From Oscillibacter sp. (GTDB taxonomy: Bacteria; Bacillota; Clostridia; Oscillospirales; Oscillospiraceae): a stretch of DNA of 6,898 bases. A program made the translations under genes and the position numbers. Below the pieces are notes generated by a model, which saw only the letters and a program-made list of their open reading frames with translations, ran no database searches and was not told where the DNA came from. Each line of letters begins with the position of its first letter. Position 1 is the first letter of the stretch. Where the stretch lies: the NCBI GenBank assembly GCA_022796315.1, contig JAAWIL010000108.1, positions 1 through 6,898 of the forward strand. The letters run 5' to 3'. Shown piece after piece: positions 1-5,284 of this stretch.

Positions 1-23
1 TTGCCATCCGTCAGGATGCCTGC

Positions 24-52
24 GGATTTTTGCCTTGCAGGGCAAAAAATCC
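24..52. repeat. Inverted repeat (hairpin) at left edge
   Basis: GGATTTTTGCC (24-34) pairs with GGCAAAAAATCC (41-52), with one bulged A and a 6-nt loop. It could be the end of a terminator for a gene left of the window or a fragment of a dispersed intergenic repeat. Read on the minus strand it shares GGCAAAAAT, followed a few bases later by CGCAGG, with the element at 5056-5077, which weakly favours the repeat reading. Confidence 0.45.
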
Positions 53-98
53 ACTCGCCAATCCATACACGTCGAGATATTAAACAGGCTCTAAGAAA

Positions 99-179
99 CC
101 GTGCTCTTGCTGCCAGGTTTTTGTGTAACTTGACATCGTTCACAAGTTCCGGGGGGTATTTCCGCAAGAAAGAGCACGG
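99..179. repeat. Nested inverted repeats upstream of groES
   Basis: CCGTGCTCTT (99-108) is the perfect reverse complement of AAGAGCACGG (170-179). Inside lies a second pair, AACTTG (127-132) and CAAGTT (143-148). The outer arms can be lengthened by pairing TTGC (107-110) with GCAA (164-167) across a small bulge. The classic CIRCE heat-shock operator (TTAGCACTC-N9-GAGTGCTAA) is not present. The rest of 1-228 holds no gene I can support; the open frame running through it has no ribosome binding site and no recognisable domain. Confidence 0.45.
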
Positions 180-228
180 CGCAGGGCAGAATTTTACTGA
201 GCGGACGCCGCTTTTGCAAGAATGGACC

Positions 229-257
229 TTTACAAATTTTGCGGGCTATATTATGAT
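229..257 (+). promoter_or_regulatory. Sigma-A promoter of groES
   Basis: TTTACA (229-234), a 17-bp spacer and TATGAT (252-257) match the sigma-A consensus at 5 of 6 positions in each box with ideal spacing. Transcription would start near 264, giving a leader of about 70 nt before the groES start codon. No CIRCE operator overlaps it, so HrcA control is not indicated. Confidence 0.75.
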
Positions 258-332
258 ACCATTCATGAAAACGGGTGGGAAAGCGCCGGCGGATGGCGCT
301 CCGCCGAAACATCGTTTGGGGAGGAAGCAACC

Positions 333-623
333 ATGAAGATCATTCCTGTGCAGGACCGTGTGCTGATTCGGCTGCTGGAGCCGGCGGAGACCACCAAGGG
401 CGGCATCGTCCTGCCCGCCTCCGCTAAGGACAGATCTACCGTGGCGGAGGTACTGGCGGTGGGTCCCGGCGGCCTGGTGGACGGCAGGGACGTGGTGATG
501 ACCGTGAAGCCCGGGGACCGGGTGATCACCGCCAAGCACGCGGGCTACAACGTCATTCTGGACCAGGAGGAGTTCTTCGTCGTCCGGATGGGGGACATTC
601 TGGGCATCGTGGCGGAGGACTGA
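333..623 (+). CDS. groES: GroES-type co-chaperonin (Cpn10), orphan
   Basis: This encodes a 96-residue protein of normal GroES length. In the family, GroES forms a heptameric lid that caps the GroEL chamber and helps fold proteins in the cytosol. Visible hallmarks are the N-terminal strand with QDRVLIR (residues 7-13), the mobile loop with the GroEL-binding GGIVLP (about residues 21-26), the roof-loop VGPGG, and the closing strands with KPGDRV and DILGIV. The ATG at 333 is chosen because GGGGAGG lies just upstream and because the protein then begins like other GroES proteins; the longer frame from 222 has no such site. What is odd is that no groEL follows: the gene is closed by hairpins and a terminator, and the next gene is a recombinase. 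It may be the only groES, separated from groEL, or a diverged second copy; the window cannot tell which. The family call is secure. Confidence 0.95.
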   Translation: MKIIPVQDRVLIRLLEPAETTKGGIVLPASAKDRSTVAEVLAVGPGGLVDGRDVVMTVKPGDRVITAKHAGYNVILDQEEFFVVRMGDILGIVAED

Positions 624-667
624 CCTCCGAAGGTCAGGACAGACAAGCCGGGCCGGAACCGGCCCGG
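621..667 (+). repeat. Two hairpins directly after groES
   Basis: TGACCT (621-626) pairs with AGGTCA (631-636) around a CCGA loop, so the groES stop codon lies in the stem. A few bases on, CCGGGCCGG (648-656) pairs perfectly with CCGGCCCGG (659-667). Neither is followed by a T run; they probably protect the 3' end or back up the terminator that follows. Confidence 0.6.
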
Positions 668-676
668 GGGAACAGG

Positions 677-721
677 CGCGGCAGTCTCGAGGTAGAGGCT
701 GCCGCGTTTCTTTATCGTTTT
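677..721 (+). terminator. Intrinsic terminator of groES
   Basis: CGCGGCAGTCTC (677-688) pairs with GAGGCTGCCGCG (695-706) over 12 bp with one G-U wobble and a 6-nt loop, followed by TTTCTTTATCGTTTT. This separates groES from the recombinase gene. Confidence 0.85.
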
Positions 722-786
722 GCCGCTCCGGGGGCCTTTTTCTCGGAAAAAAGGGGGAAAAAACGAAGAAACAGCACGAAAAACAT

Positions 787-815
787 AGGACAAGTAGGAA
801 TTCCTCCTGTAGAAT
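787..815 (+). promoter_or_regulatory. Probable recombinase promoter with palindrome in the spacer
   Basis: AGGACA (787-792, 4 of 6 to TTGACA), a 17-bp spacer and TAGAAT (810-815, 5 of 6 to TATAAT) lie about 45 bp upstream of the recombinase start. The spacer contains the perfect 10-bp palindrome AGGAATTCCT (796-805), a possible operator or recombinase half-site pair. The -35 is weak, so confidence is moderate. Confidence 0.45.
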
Positions 816-860
816 AGAAATCCAATCCAACCAACCTGAGGAGAGAATGGAGGAACTTCC

Positions 861-1532
861 ATGGTGGGAAACACCTACGGCTACATCCGGGTCTCCAGCC
901 TGGACCAGAACGAGGAGCGGCAGCGGGTGGCCCTGCGGGGCAAGGAGGTGCCGGAGCGCAACATGTACATGGACAAGCAGTCCGGGAAGGACTTTAAACG
1001 GCCCCAGTACCAAAAGATGGTCCGACGGCTCCGGGCGGGGGATCTGCTGTATGTCCTGAGCATCGACCGGCTGGGGCGGAACTACGAGGAGATCCAGCTC
1101 CAGTGGCGGAGACTGACCAAGGAGATCGGCGTGGACATCTGCGTGATCGACATGCCGCTGCTGGACACCCGCCGGGGGCGGGACCTGATGGGCACGTTCA
1201 TCGCGGATCTGGTGCTGCAGATCCTGTCCTTCGTGGCCCAGAAGGAGCGGGAGAACATCCGGGAGCGGCAGGCCCAGGGGATCGCCGCGGCGAAGCTGCG
1301 GGGGGTGCGGTTCGGGCGTCCGCCCCGCCCGCTGCCGGAGAACTACCAGAGCGTATACCTGCGGTGGCGCAAAGGAATGATTACCGGGGTGGAGGCGGCC
1401 CGGGAGTGCGGAATGCCCCTGTCCACCTTCCGCTACCGGGCGAAGCGCTACGAGCCGGCCAAGCCGGTCAGCTGTGACGCGGGGCCCCCTGTGCGAGATT
1501 TTCCTTGCGGGGATGGCCGGAGTGGAGTATGA
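861..1532 (+). CDS. Small serine recombinase (resolvase/invertase family)
   Basis: The 223-residue protein is of the resolvase/invertase class, which cuts and rejoins DNA at paired short sites through a covalent phosphoserine link. The catalytic domain (residues 6-140) shows YIRVSS with the likely nucleophile Ser12 and Arg10, DKQSGKDFKRP with Arg47 matching the third active-site arginine of gamma-delta resolvase, and IDRLGRN (68-74) supplying Arg70 and Arg73. The E-helix segment KERENIRERQAQGIAAAK leads to GRPPRPLP and a C-terminal helix-turn-helix (about 168-205), the Hin/gamma-delta DNA-binding layout. About 20 unstructured residues follow. The start at 861 is set by GGAGG 7 nt upstream. 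All catalytic residues are present and the frame is intact, so it is probably active. No transposase, cargo or obvious paired crossover sites are visible nearby, so resolvase versus invertase cannot be decided. It stands alone between a terminator and the next promoter. Confidence 0.93.
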   Translation: MVGNTYGYIRVSSLDQNEERQRVALRGKEVPERNMYMDKQSGKDFKRPQYQKMVRRLRAGDLLYVLSIDRLGRNYEEIQLQWRRLTKEIGVDICVIDMPLLDTRRGRDLMGTFIADLVLQILSFVAQKERENIRERQAQGIAAAKLRGVRFGRPPRPLPENYQSVYLRWRKGMITGVEAARECGMPLSTFRYRAKRYEPAKPVSCDAGPPVRDFPCGDGRSGV

Positions 1533-1533
1533 T
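1505..1533 (+). promoter_or_regulatory. Probable promoter of the GH13 gene
   Basis: TTGCGG (1505-1510), a 17-bp spacer and TATGAT (1528-1533) overlap the last codons and stop of the recombinase gene. The -10 is identical to that of groES; the -35 matches only in TTG. The start point would fall near 1540, leaving a leader of about 35 nt. Read-through from the recombinase gene is also possible because no terminator separates them. Confidence 0.5.
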
Positions 1534-1575
1534 GAGAGCACCATCCCGCTTTTGAATGGAAAGGAGAGCACAAGT

Positions 1576-2889
1576 ATGTGGTATGACGAATCCGTACTCT
1601 ATCAGATTTACCCTCTGGGCCTGTGCGGCGCACCGGCGGACAACGACGGCAGGGAGGAGCCCCGCATCCTGCGCCTGCTGGACTGGGTGGAGCATATCAA
1701 GAAGACGGGGGCCAATACCGTCCTGCTCAACCCGGTGTTCGACAGCGACCGCCACGGCTACGATACCCGGGACTACTTCCGCCCGGACCCCCGCCTGGGC
1801 ACCGAAGAGGACCTTGCCAAGGTGTGCCGGGCCTTCCATGACGCGGGGCTGCGGGTGATGCTGGACGGGGTGTTCAACCACGTGGGCCGGGGCTTCTGGG
1901 CCTTCCGGGACGTGCAGGAGAAGAAGTGGGACAGCCCCTGCAAGGACTGGTTCCACATCAGCTTCGACGGCAATACCAACTATAACGACGGCTTCTGGTA
2001 TGAGGGCTGGGAGGGCCACAACGAGCTGGTGAAGCTGAACCTGTTCAACCCGGCGGTGGTGGAGCACCAGTTCGACGCCATCCGCTCCTGGGTGGACCGC
2101 TTCGGCATCGACGGCCTGCGGCTGGACGTGGCCTACTGCCTGCCTCCGGAGTACCTCCGGCAGCTGCGGGGCTTTGTCAACGGTCTCAAGCCCGACTTCG
2201 TCCTCATGGGCGAGACCCTCCACGGGGACTACAACCGCTGGATGGGGGACGATCTCTGCCACTCCGTCACCAACTACGAGTGCTACAAGGGGCTGTGGTC
2301 CGCCTTCAACTCCATGAATCTGTTTGAGATCGGCCACTCCCTGGCCCGGCAGTTCGGCCCGGAGCAGTGGACTCTCTACAAGGGCAGGCACCTGCTCAGC
2401 TTCCTGGACAACCACGATGTGGACCGCATTGCCTCCAAGCTCACCGACCCGGGCCACCTGCGCCCCGCCTACGCGCTGATGTTCGGGATGCCCGGGGTGC
2501 CCGCCGTTTACTACGGCAGCGAGTGGGGCATCCAGGGGAGGAAGGGCTGCGGCAGCGACGCGGAGCTCCGTCCCGCCCTGGAGAAGCCGGAGTGGAACGA
2601 TCTTACCACCTGGATTTCCCGGCTGGCCGGGGCCAAGAAAAACAGCAGGGCCCTGTGCTATGGAGCCTACCGCAACGTGGTGCTCACCAACCGGCAGATG
2701 ATCTTCGAGCGGGCCTGCGAGGGCGAGCGGGTGCTGGTGGCCGTCAACGCCGATTCCGCCCCCTATACCGCCCACTTCGACGCCGGCTGCGGCCTGGCCT
2801 GGGACCTGATCTCCGGGGAGCAGCACGATTTCGGCGGCGGCTCGGAGCTGCCCCCCTACAGCGCGTTTTTCTGGAAGTGTGAGCGGTAA
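1576..2889 (+). CDS. GH13 alpha-amylase family glycoside hydrolase, cytosolic
   Basis: This 437-residue protein belongs to glycoside hydrolase family 13, which cleaves or rearranges alpha-glucosidic bonds by a retaining mechanism. The barrel motifs appear in order: DGVFNH (97-102, region I), GLRLDVA with the likely nucleophile Asp184 (region II), MGET with the likely acid/base Glu213 (region III), and FLDNHD with Asp281 (region IV). No signal peptide or membrane segment is seen, so it should act inside the cell on imported maltodextrins. It starts directly at the barrel (YQIYPLG) and lacks the N-terminal CBM34-type domain of classical neopullulanases and cyclomaltodextrinases; a short all-beta C-terminal domain follows from about residue 365. 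The ATG at 1576 has GGAG upstream at normal distance; the 34 residues read in frame before it overlap the recombinase gene and look non-coding. Exact substrate specificity cannot be read from sequence. No sugar transporter is in the window. Confidence 0.93.
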   Translation: MWYDESVLYQIYPLGLCGAPADNDGREEPRILRLLDWVEHIKKTGANTVLLNPVFDSDRHGYDTRDYFRPDPRLGTEEDLAKVCRAFHDAGLRVMLDGVFNHVGRGFWAFRDVQEKKWDSPCKDWFHISFDGNTNYNDGFWYEGWEGHNELVKLNLFNPAVVEHQFDAIRSWVDRFGIDGLRLDVAYCLPPEYLRQLRGFVNGLKPDFVLMGETLHGDYNRWMGDDLCHSVTNYECYKGLWSAFNSMNLFEIGHSLARQFGPEQWTLYKGRHLLSFLDNHDVDRIASKLTDPGHLRPAYALMFGMPGVPAVYYGSEWGIQGRKGCGSDAELRPALEKPEWNDLTTWISRLAGAKKNSRALCYGAYRNVVLTNRQMIFERACEGERVLVAVNADSAPYTAHFDAGCGLAWDLISGEQHDFGGGSELPPYSAFFWKCER

Positions 2890-2894
2890 CAGCC

Positions 2895-4220
2895 GTGAAG
2901 GACTACGAGCTGACCCCGCTGGAGCGGGAGGTCTTTGCCGAAATGGCCCGACTCAACAACACCGAGCCGGAGGTGATCTACAAGACCTCTATCCACAACG
3001 ACTGGCGGTATATCTTCCATTATTTTTCCACCAAGTCCCGCCCGCCGCTGGTGGATATCTCTCCGCTGGCCAGGCTTCAAGGACTGGACGAGGTGACGCT
3101 TTACCAGTGCCAAGTGCGGGATATTTCCCCCCTGGCGGAGCTTCCCGGCTTACTGCACCTCACCATCAGCGGCGGGCCGGAATTTCTTCCCTGCGATCTG
3201 TCAGCGCTGAAAGAATTGCAGAACCTGCACCTTCACACTACCCCCCGCTGCAACATGCCAAAGCTGCCCGGCAAGCTGTCCTCCCTCTCTGTCTCGGAAA
3301 TCGACGATTTGGAGTGCCTGCGGGGCATGGAGTCCCTTGTGGGGCTGCGTCTCGACAACAACCCAAATCTCAGTGATTTGGCCCCTCTGACAGACTGCCC
3401 AAGCCTGGAAAGGCTCTCCCTTGTGGATACCGCCGTCTCCGACCTGTCCCCTCTGGCGGGGCACCCCAGCCTGAAGGAAATCACGTTAAGCTGCACCAAG
3501 GTGACCGACGTGTCCCCGCTGGCTGCCATCCCCACCCTGGAGATGGTCTGGCTGTACGGCACGGCGGTGGAGGATGTGTCCTGTCTGGCCGCCCTGCCGC
3601 AGCTCCGCGACCTGAACCTGCGCAAGACCCAGGTGACGGACCTGTCCGCGTTCCGGGGCCGGGAGCACATCCTGGGCATCGAGCGAAAGAAGCTGGGGCT
3701 GAAAAAGGCGGGCAAGTCCGCCGAGGAGATCAAGACCGCCATAGAGGAGGTCCGGGCACGGCTGGAGAAGCTGGGCGTCACCCCTGGACCGCCCCTGAAA
3801 CGGACGGACATCACCGCCTTTCAGGAGAAAACCGGCGTGAAGCTGCCCCGAGAATACACGGCCTTCCTCACGAAGATCGGGGACGGCTTCCAGGTGAAGT
3901 TTGACTCTTTCCTCTACAAGTTCCCGCCTCTGGCGGAGGTGATTTACAACCCCGAGGGGATCAAAAAGCGGTTCTCCCACCGGGAGGCCTGGGTCTGGGA
4001 GGACGACGATTCTGCCACCGGCCGGAAAATCGCCGCCGCTACCACCAATGGGCAGATTGAGCTGGTGGACCGGGGCTGCGGCCAGTCCTACCGGCTCATC
4101 GTCTGCGGCGGGGCCAAGGGCGAGGTGTGGGACGTGGCCGACGTGGGCATCGCCCCCTACGGCAACGGCCTGGATTTTCTGGACTGGCTCCTGGATTTTT
4201 TGGACGGGAAAGCGGTTTGA
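2895..4220 (+). CDS. Leucine-rich-repeat protein with C-terminal SUKH (SMI1/KNR4) domain
   Basis: The 441-residue protein has three parts. Residues 1-51 form a helical cap. Residues about 52-262 carry leucine-rich repeats of roughly 22 residues, with the pattern T-x-V-x-D-L/V-S-P-L-A-x-L-P-x-L seen clearly at 74-86, 181-193, 203-215 and 225-237; this resembles internalin-type repeats. A charged helix (263-293) links to a domain at about 303-438 beginning ITAFQEKTGVKLPREYTAFL, which fits the SUKH/SMI1-KNR4 fold. Many bacterial SUKH proteins are immunity proteins against contact-dependent or polymorphic toxins; others have unknown ligands. No signal peptide or wall anchor is seen, so it should be cytosolic. 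The GTG start lies 5 nt after the GH13 stop with a poor binding site, suggesting coupling; an ATG at 2943, preceded by GGGAGG, is a possible alternative that would remove 16 residues. No toxin gene is visible. Domain calls are confident, the function is not. Confidence 0.88.
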   Translation: MKDYELTPLEREVFAEMARLNNTEPEVIYKTSIHNDWRYIFHYFSTKSRPPLVDISPLARLQGLDEVTLYQCQVRDISPLAELPGLLHLTISGGPEFLPCDLSALKELQNLHLHTTPRCNMPKLPGKLSSLSVSEIDDLECLRGMESLVGLRLDNNPNLSDLAPLTDCPSLERLSLVDTAVSDLSPLAGHPSLKEITLSCTKVTDVSPLAAIPTLEMVWLYGTAVEDVSCLAALPQLRDLNLRKTQVTDLSAFRGREHILGIERKKLGLKKAGKSAEEIKTAIEEVRARLEKLGVTPGPPLKRTDITAFQEKTGVKLPREYTAFLTKIGDGFQVKFDSFLYKFPPLAEVIYNPEGIKKRFSHREAWVWEDDDSATGRKIAAATTNGQIELVDRGCGQSYRLIVCGGAKGEVWDVADVGIAPYGNGLDFLDWLLDFLDGKAV

Positions 4221-4230
4221 ACGCACAAAC

Positions 4231-4254
4231 AGGCCCCGCCGGTTGGCGGGGCCT
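4231..4254 (+). terminator. Terminator-like hairpin after the LRR-SUKH gene
   Basis: AGGCCCCGCC (4231-4240) pairs perfectly with GGCGGGGCCT (4245-4254) around GGTT, 10 nt after the stop codon. No T run follows directly, so termination may depend on the further hairpins just downstream. Confidence 0.6.
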
Positions 4255-4255
4255 C

Positions 4256-4324
4256 AGGCTGTCGAAAAAGTATTTTCGACAGCCTGCGCAAGTTTTCAGA
4301 ACTTTAAAAAAGTTCTGAAAACTT
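4256..4324. repeat. Two perfect hairpins in tandem
   Basis: AGGCTGTCGAAAA (4256-4268) pairs with TTTTCGACAGCCT (4273-4285), 13 bp and perfect. Four bases on, the 16-bp arm at 4290-4305 (AAGTTTTCAGAACTTT) pairs perfectly with 4309-4324 around AAA. The A/T-rich second stem differs sharply in composition from the G/C stems on either side. These look like units of a dispersed intergenic repeat, or bidirectional terminators between the convergent genes. Confidence 0.7.
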
Positions 4325-4336
4325 ATGATTTAAATG

Positions 4337-4367
4337 GCGCAGGGAACCCTTCCTGGGTTCCCCGCGC
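4337..4367. repeat. Fourth intergenic hairpin
   Basis: GCGC-A-GGGAACCC (4337-4349) pairs with GGGTTCCC-C-GCGC (4355-4367) with one A-C mismatch and a TTCCT loop. It continues the hairpin series that begins at 4231. Confidence 0.65.
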
Positions 4368-4417
4368 ACACCCCTCCTTCCCGTCAAAGGAATCGCACAC
4401 TTTCCCACAGACTGAAA

Positions 4418-4448
4418 CCGGCCCCGGCACAACATGTGCCGGGGCCGG
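4418..4448 (-). terminator. Terminator of the leftward RHH/small-protein unit
   Basis: CCGGCCCCGGCACA (4418-4431) pairs perfectly over 14 bp with 4435-4448 around a 3-nt loop. On the minus strand it starts 3 nt after the stop codon of the 67-residue gene and is followed by a short T run (TTTCAGT), as expected for an intrinsic terminator. Confidence 0.75.
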
Positions 4449-4451
4449 TGC

Positions 4452-4655
4452 TTATCCTGCTTCCAGGCAGGCCTTCAGGCATTTCCGAAAGTCCGATTCC
4501 GCGTCCGACAGGTATTGCCAAATGGCGTACAGAGCGCCGGTGTACTGGCTCCCTGCCCCGTCCAGGCCCAAAACCATCACTCGCATTGCCGACAGCCCGT
4601 CGGATATTTTCTGCGCGGATTCTTCCAAATCCAGTAAGCTTTCTTGAATATTCAT
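4452..4655 (-). CDS. Small hypothetical protein, 67 residues
   Basis: I do not recognise this protein. It is predicted to be two helices (about 3-28 and 39-65) joined by the turn LDGAGSQ, acidic at the N-terminus, with two cysteines near the end (CLKAC) and one tryptophan (Trp46). No membrane segment or signal is seen. The ATG at 4655 has AAGGAG 6 nt upstream and is preferred. An in-frame ATG at 4694 would add 13 residues and has AAGGAGG 13 nt upstream, which is too far for a good site. It is the second gene after the ribbon-helix-helix regulator, 105 nt downstream on the same strand, and a strong terminator follows at once. The pairing suggests the regulator controls it, and a toxin-antitoxin-like role is conceivable, but nothing in the sequence identifies a toxin fold. 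The clean start and terminator support it being a real gene. Confidence 0.65.
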   Translation of the reverse strand: MNIQESLLDLEESAQKISDGLSAMRVMVLGLDGAGSQYTGALYAIWQYLSDAESDFRKCLKACLEAG

Positions 4656-4723
4656 GACAATCTCCTTGCATTTCACCAGGAGATGTGGTATCATCCAATT
4701 TACCAGACCTCCTTGGTGTGGTA

Positions 4724-4764
4724 GTAGAGTGTTGGATGCTTTCTTGGGGCCGCCAGCACTCTAC
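4724..4764 (-). repeat. Intercistronic hairpin overlapping the RHH stop codon
   Basis: GTAGAGTGTTGG (4724-4735) pairs with CCAGCACTCTAC (4753-4764) over 12 bp with one G-U wobble and a 17-nt loop. On the minus-strand transcript it begins inside the last codons of the RHH gene and ends before the ribosome binding site of the small gene. No T run follows on that strand, so it may be an RNA-processing or partial-termination site setting the ratio of the two products. Confidence 0.55.
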
Positions 4765-4937
4765 GTTTTGTCCAACTCCGCTTTTAACAGCTGTATGCCT
4801 CTGAGGATTGCCTGCGCTTTCGTAGTTCCCAGCTTGTCGGCACACTCCTGAATCATGGCGTATTCATTGGGAGCCAGCCTCAGTTCCAAACGGCCTGTTT
4901 TTTTGTTGCTGGTTGGACGGCCTGTTCTTGGGGACAT
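4761..4937 (-). CDS. Ribbon-helix-helix (CopG/Arc-type) DNA-binding protein
   Basis: The 58-residue protein has a basic N-terminal arm (MSPRTGRPTSNKK), a beta strand GRLELRL (15-21), helix A from APNEYAMIQECADKLG (22-37) and helix B from TKAQAILRGIQLLKAEL (39-55). This is the ribbon-helix-helix layout, in which two strands pair in a dimer and insert into the major groove; such proteins are usually autorepressors, antitoxins or plasmid regulators. The ATG at 4937 is supported by GAGGTGAT, an extended match to the 16S rRNA tail; the longer frame to 5000 lies in the promoter and is rejected. About 60% of its codons end in G or C, clearly below the neighbouring large genes, which suggests acquisition. 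It is first in a leftward pair with the 67-residue gene and is probably autoregulated at the promoter just upstream. The family is clear, the target is not. Confidence 0.85.
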   Translation of the reverse strand: MSPRTGRPTSNKKTGRLELRLAPNEYAMIQECADKLGTTKAQAILRGIQLLKAELDKT

Positions 4938-4965
4938 CTTTATCACCTCACTTGTGTCCGTGCTT

Positions 4966-4994
4966 AATATATCATAGGTACGGGCGAATGTCAA
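4966..4994 (-). promoter_or_regulatory. Near-consensus extended promoter of the RHH gene
   Basis: On the minus strand: TTGACA (4994-4989), a 17-bp spacer ending in TGA, and TATATT (4971-4966). The -35 is perfect, the spacing ideal and an extended -10 TG is present, giving one of the strongest promoters in the window. The leader to the ATG is only about 22 nt. An unrepressed promoter this strong in front of a DNA-binding protein fits autorepression. Confidence 0.85.
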
Positions 4995-5020
4995 GGACAT
5001 TTTGAAAAAATTCAGACTAA

Positions 5021-5284
5021 GAGCCGCTGGCCGTTACCGGCCGGCGGCTCAGACTGGCAAAAATGCCCTTCGCAGGAGTTTGCCGCCCGGAGGCGGCAAA
5101 TACAATCAAATCGTTTTTCCCGCGGCGTGTACGTGGGAAAAACACTTTGCGCGGAGCGAGCGTCGAATGGTGCGCCATACCGGCGCACCACCGAGGCGCA
5201 GAGCGAAGCGAAACCCCTCTCAAAAAAGCGGTCCAGCCGCTTTTTTGACACGCAGTGCCGCTGGCCGTTACCGGCCGGCGGCTC
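5021..5284. repeat. Intergenic element bounded by 28-bp direct repeats, rich in hairpins
   Basis: A 28-bp sequence beginning GCCGCTGGCCGTTACC occurs perfectly at 5023-5050 and again at 5257-5284, a period of 234 bp. Each copy is itself a hairpin (GCCGCTGGCCG against CGGCCGGCGGC with one wobble, loop TTAC). Between them lie further hairpins: TTTGCCGCC/GGCGGCAAA (5079-5100), GTTTTTCCC/GGGAAAAAC (5113-5143), TGGTGCGCC/GGCGCACCA (5168-5190) and a 12-bp stem at 5220-5248. The right copy overlaps the last five codons and stop of rpoN. Open frames on both strands here have no binding sites and cross every hairpin, so I call no gene. It resembles a MITE/REP-like dispersed element or a tandem remnant. 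The intervening 4995-5020 holds nothing I recognise. Confidence 0.75.
5220..5248 (-). terminator. Terminator downstream of rpoN
   Basis: TCAAAAAAGCGG (5220-5231) and CCGCTTTTTTGA (5237-5248) form a perfect 12-bp stem with a 5-nt loop. Read on the minus strand, 19 nt after the rpoN stop, it has the A-run, GC core and T-run of an intrinsic terminator; it would also work for rightward transcription. Confidence 0.7.

Noticed and set aside
99..179. CIRCE/HrcA operator for groES
   Set aside because: The GTGCTC/GAGCAC arms superficially recall CIRCE, but the spacing is about 61 nt instead of 9 and the arm sequence differs.
1..336. Rightward open frame of 111 codons upstream of groES
   Set aside because: It has no ribosome binding site, crosses the hairpins and the groES promoter, ends 4 nt into groES, and shows no recognisable domain.
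246..1571. Leftward 441-codon frame opposite groES and the recombinase
   Set aside because: It is antisense to two clearly recognised genes, proline- and histidine-rich, and is explained by their G/C-ending codons.
1474..1575. 34-residue N-terminal extension of the GH13 protein
   Set aside because: It overlaps the recombinase end, has no good binding site and precedes the natural barrel start; ATG 1576 has a proper site.
1468..2826. Leftward 452-codon frame opposite the GH13 gene
   Set aside because: The GH13 gene carries all family motifs; the opposite frame is low-complexity V/H/P/G-rich sequence typical of an antisense shadow.
4231..4448. CRISPR array
   Set aside because: The hairpins differ from each other in sequence; there is no regularly spaced identical repeat and no cas gene.
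4384..4845. Leftward 153-codon frame overlapping both small genes
   Set aside because: It overlaps the terminator and two better-supported genes in another frame and shows no domain.
5012..5251. Leftward 79-codon frame inside the direct-repeat element
   Set aside because: It has a GTG start without a binding site, and its whole length is hairpins of the repeat element, so it is probably a repeat artefact.
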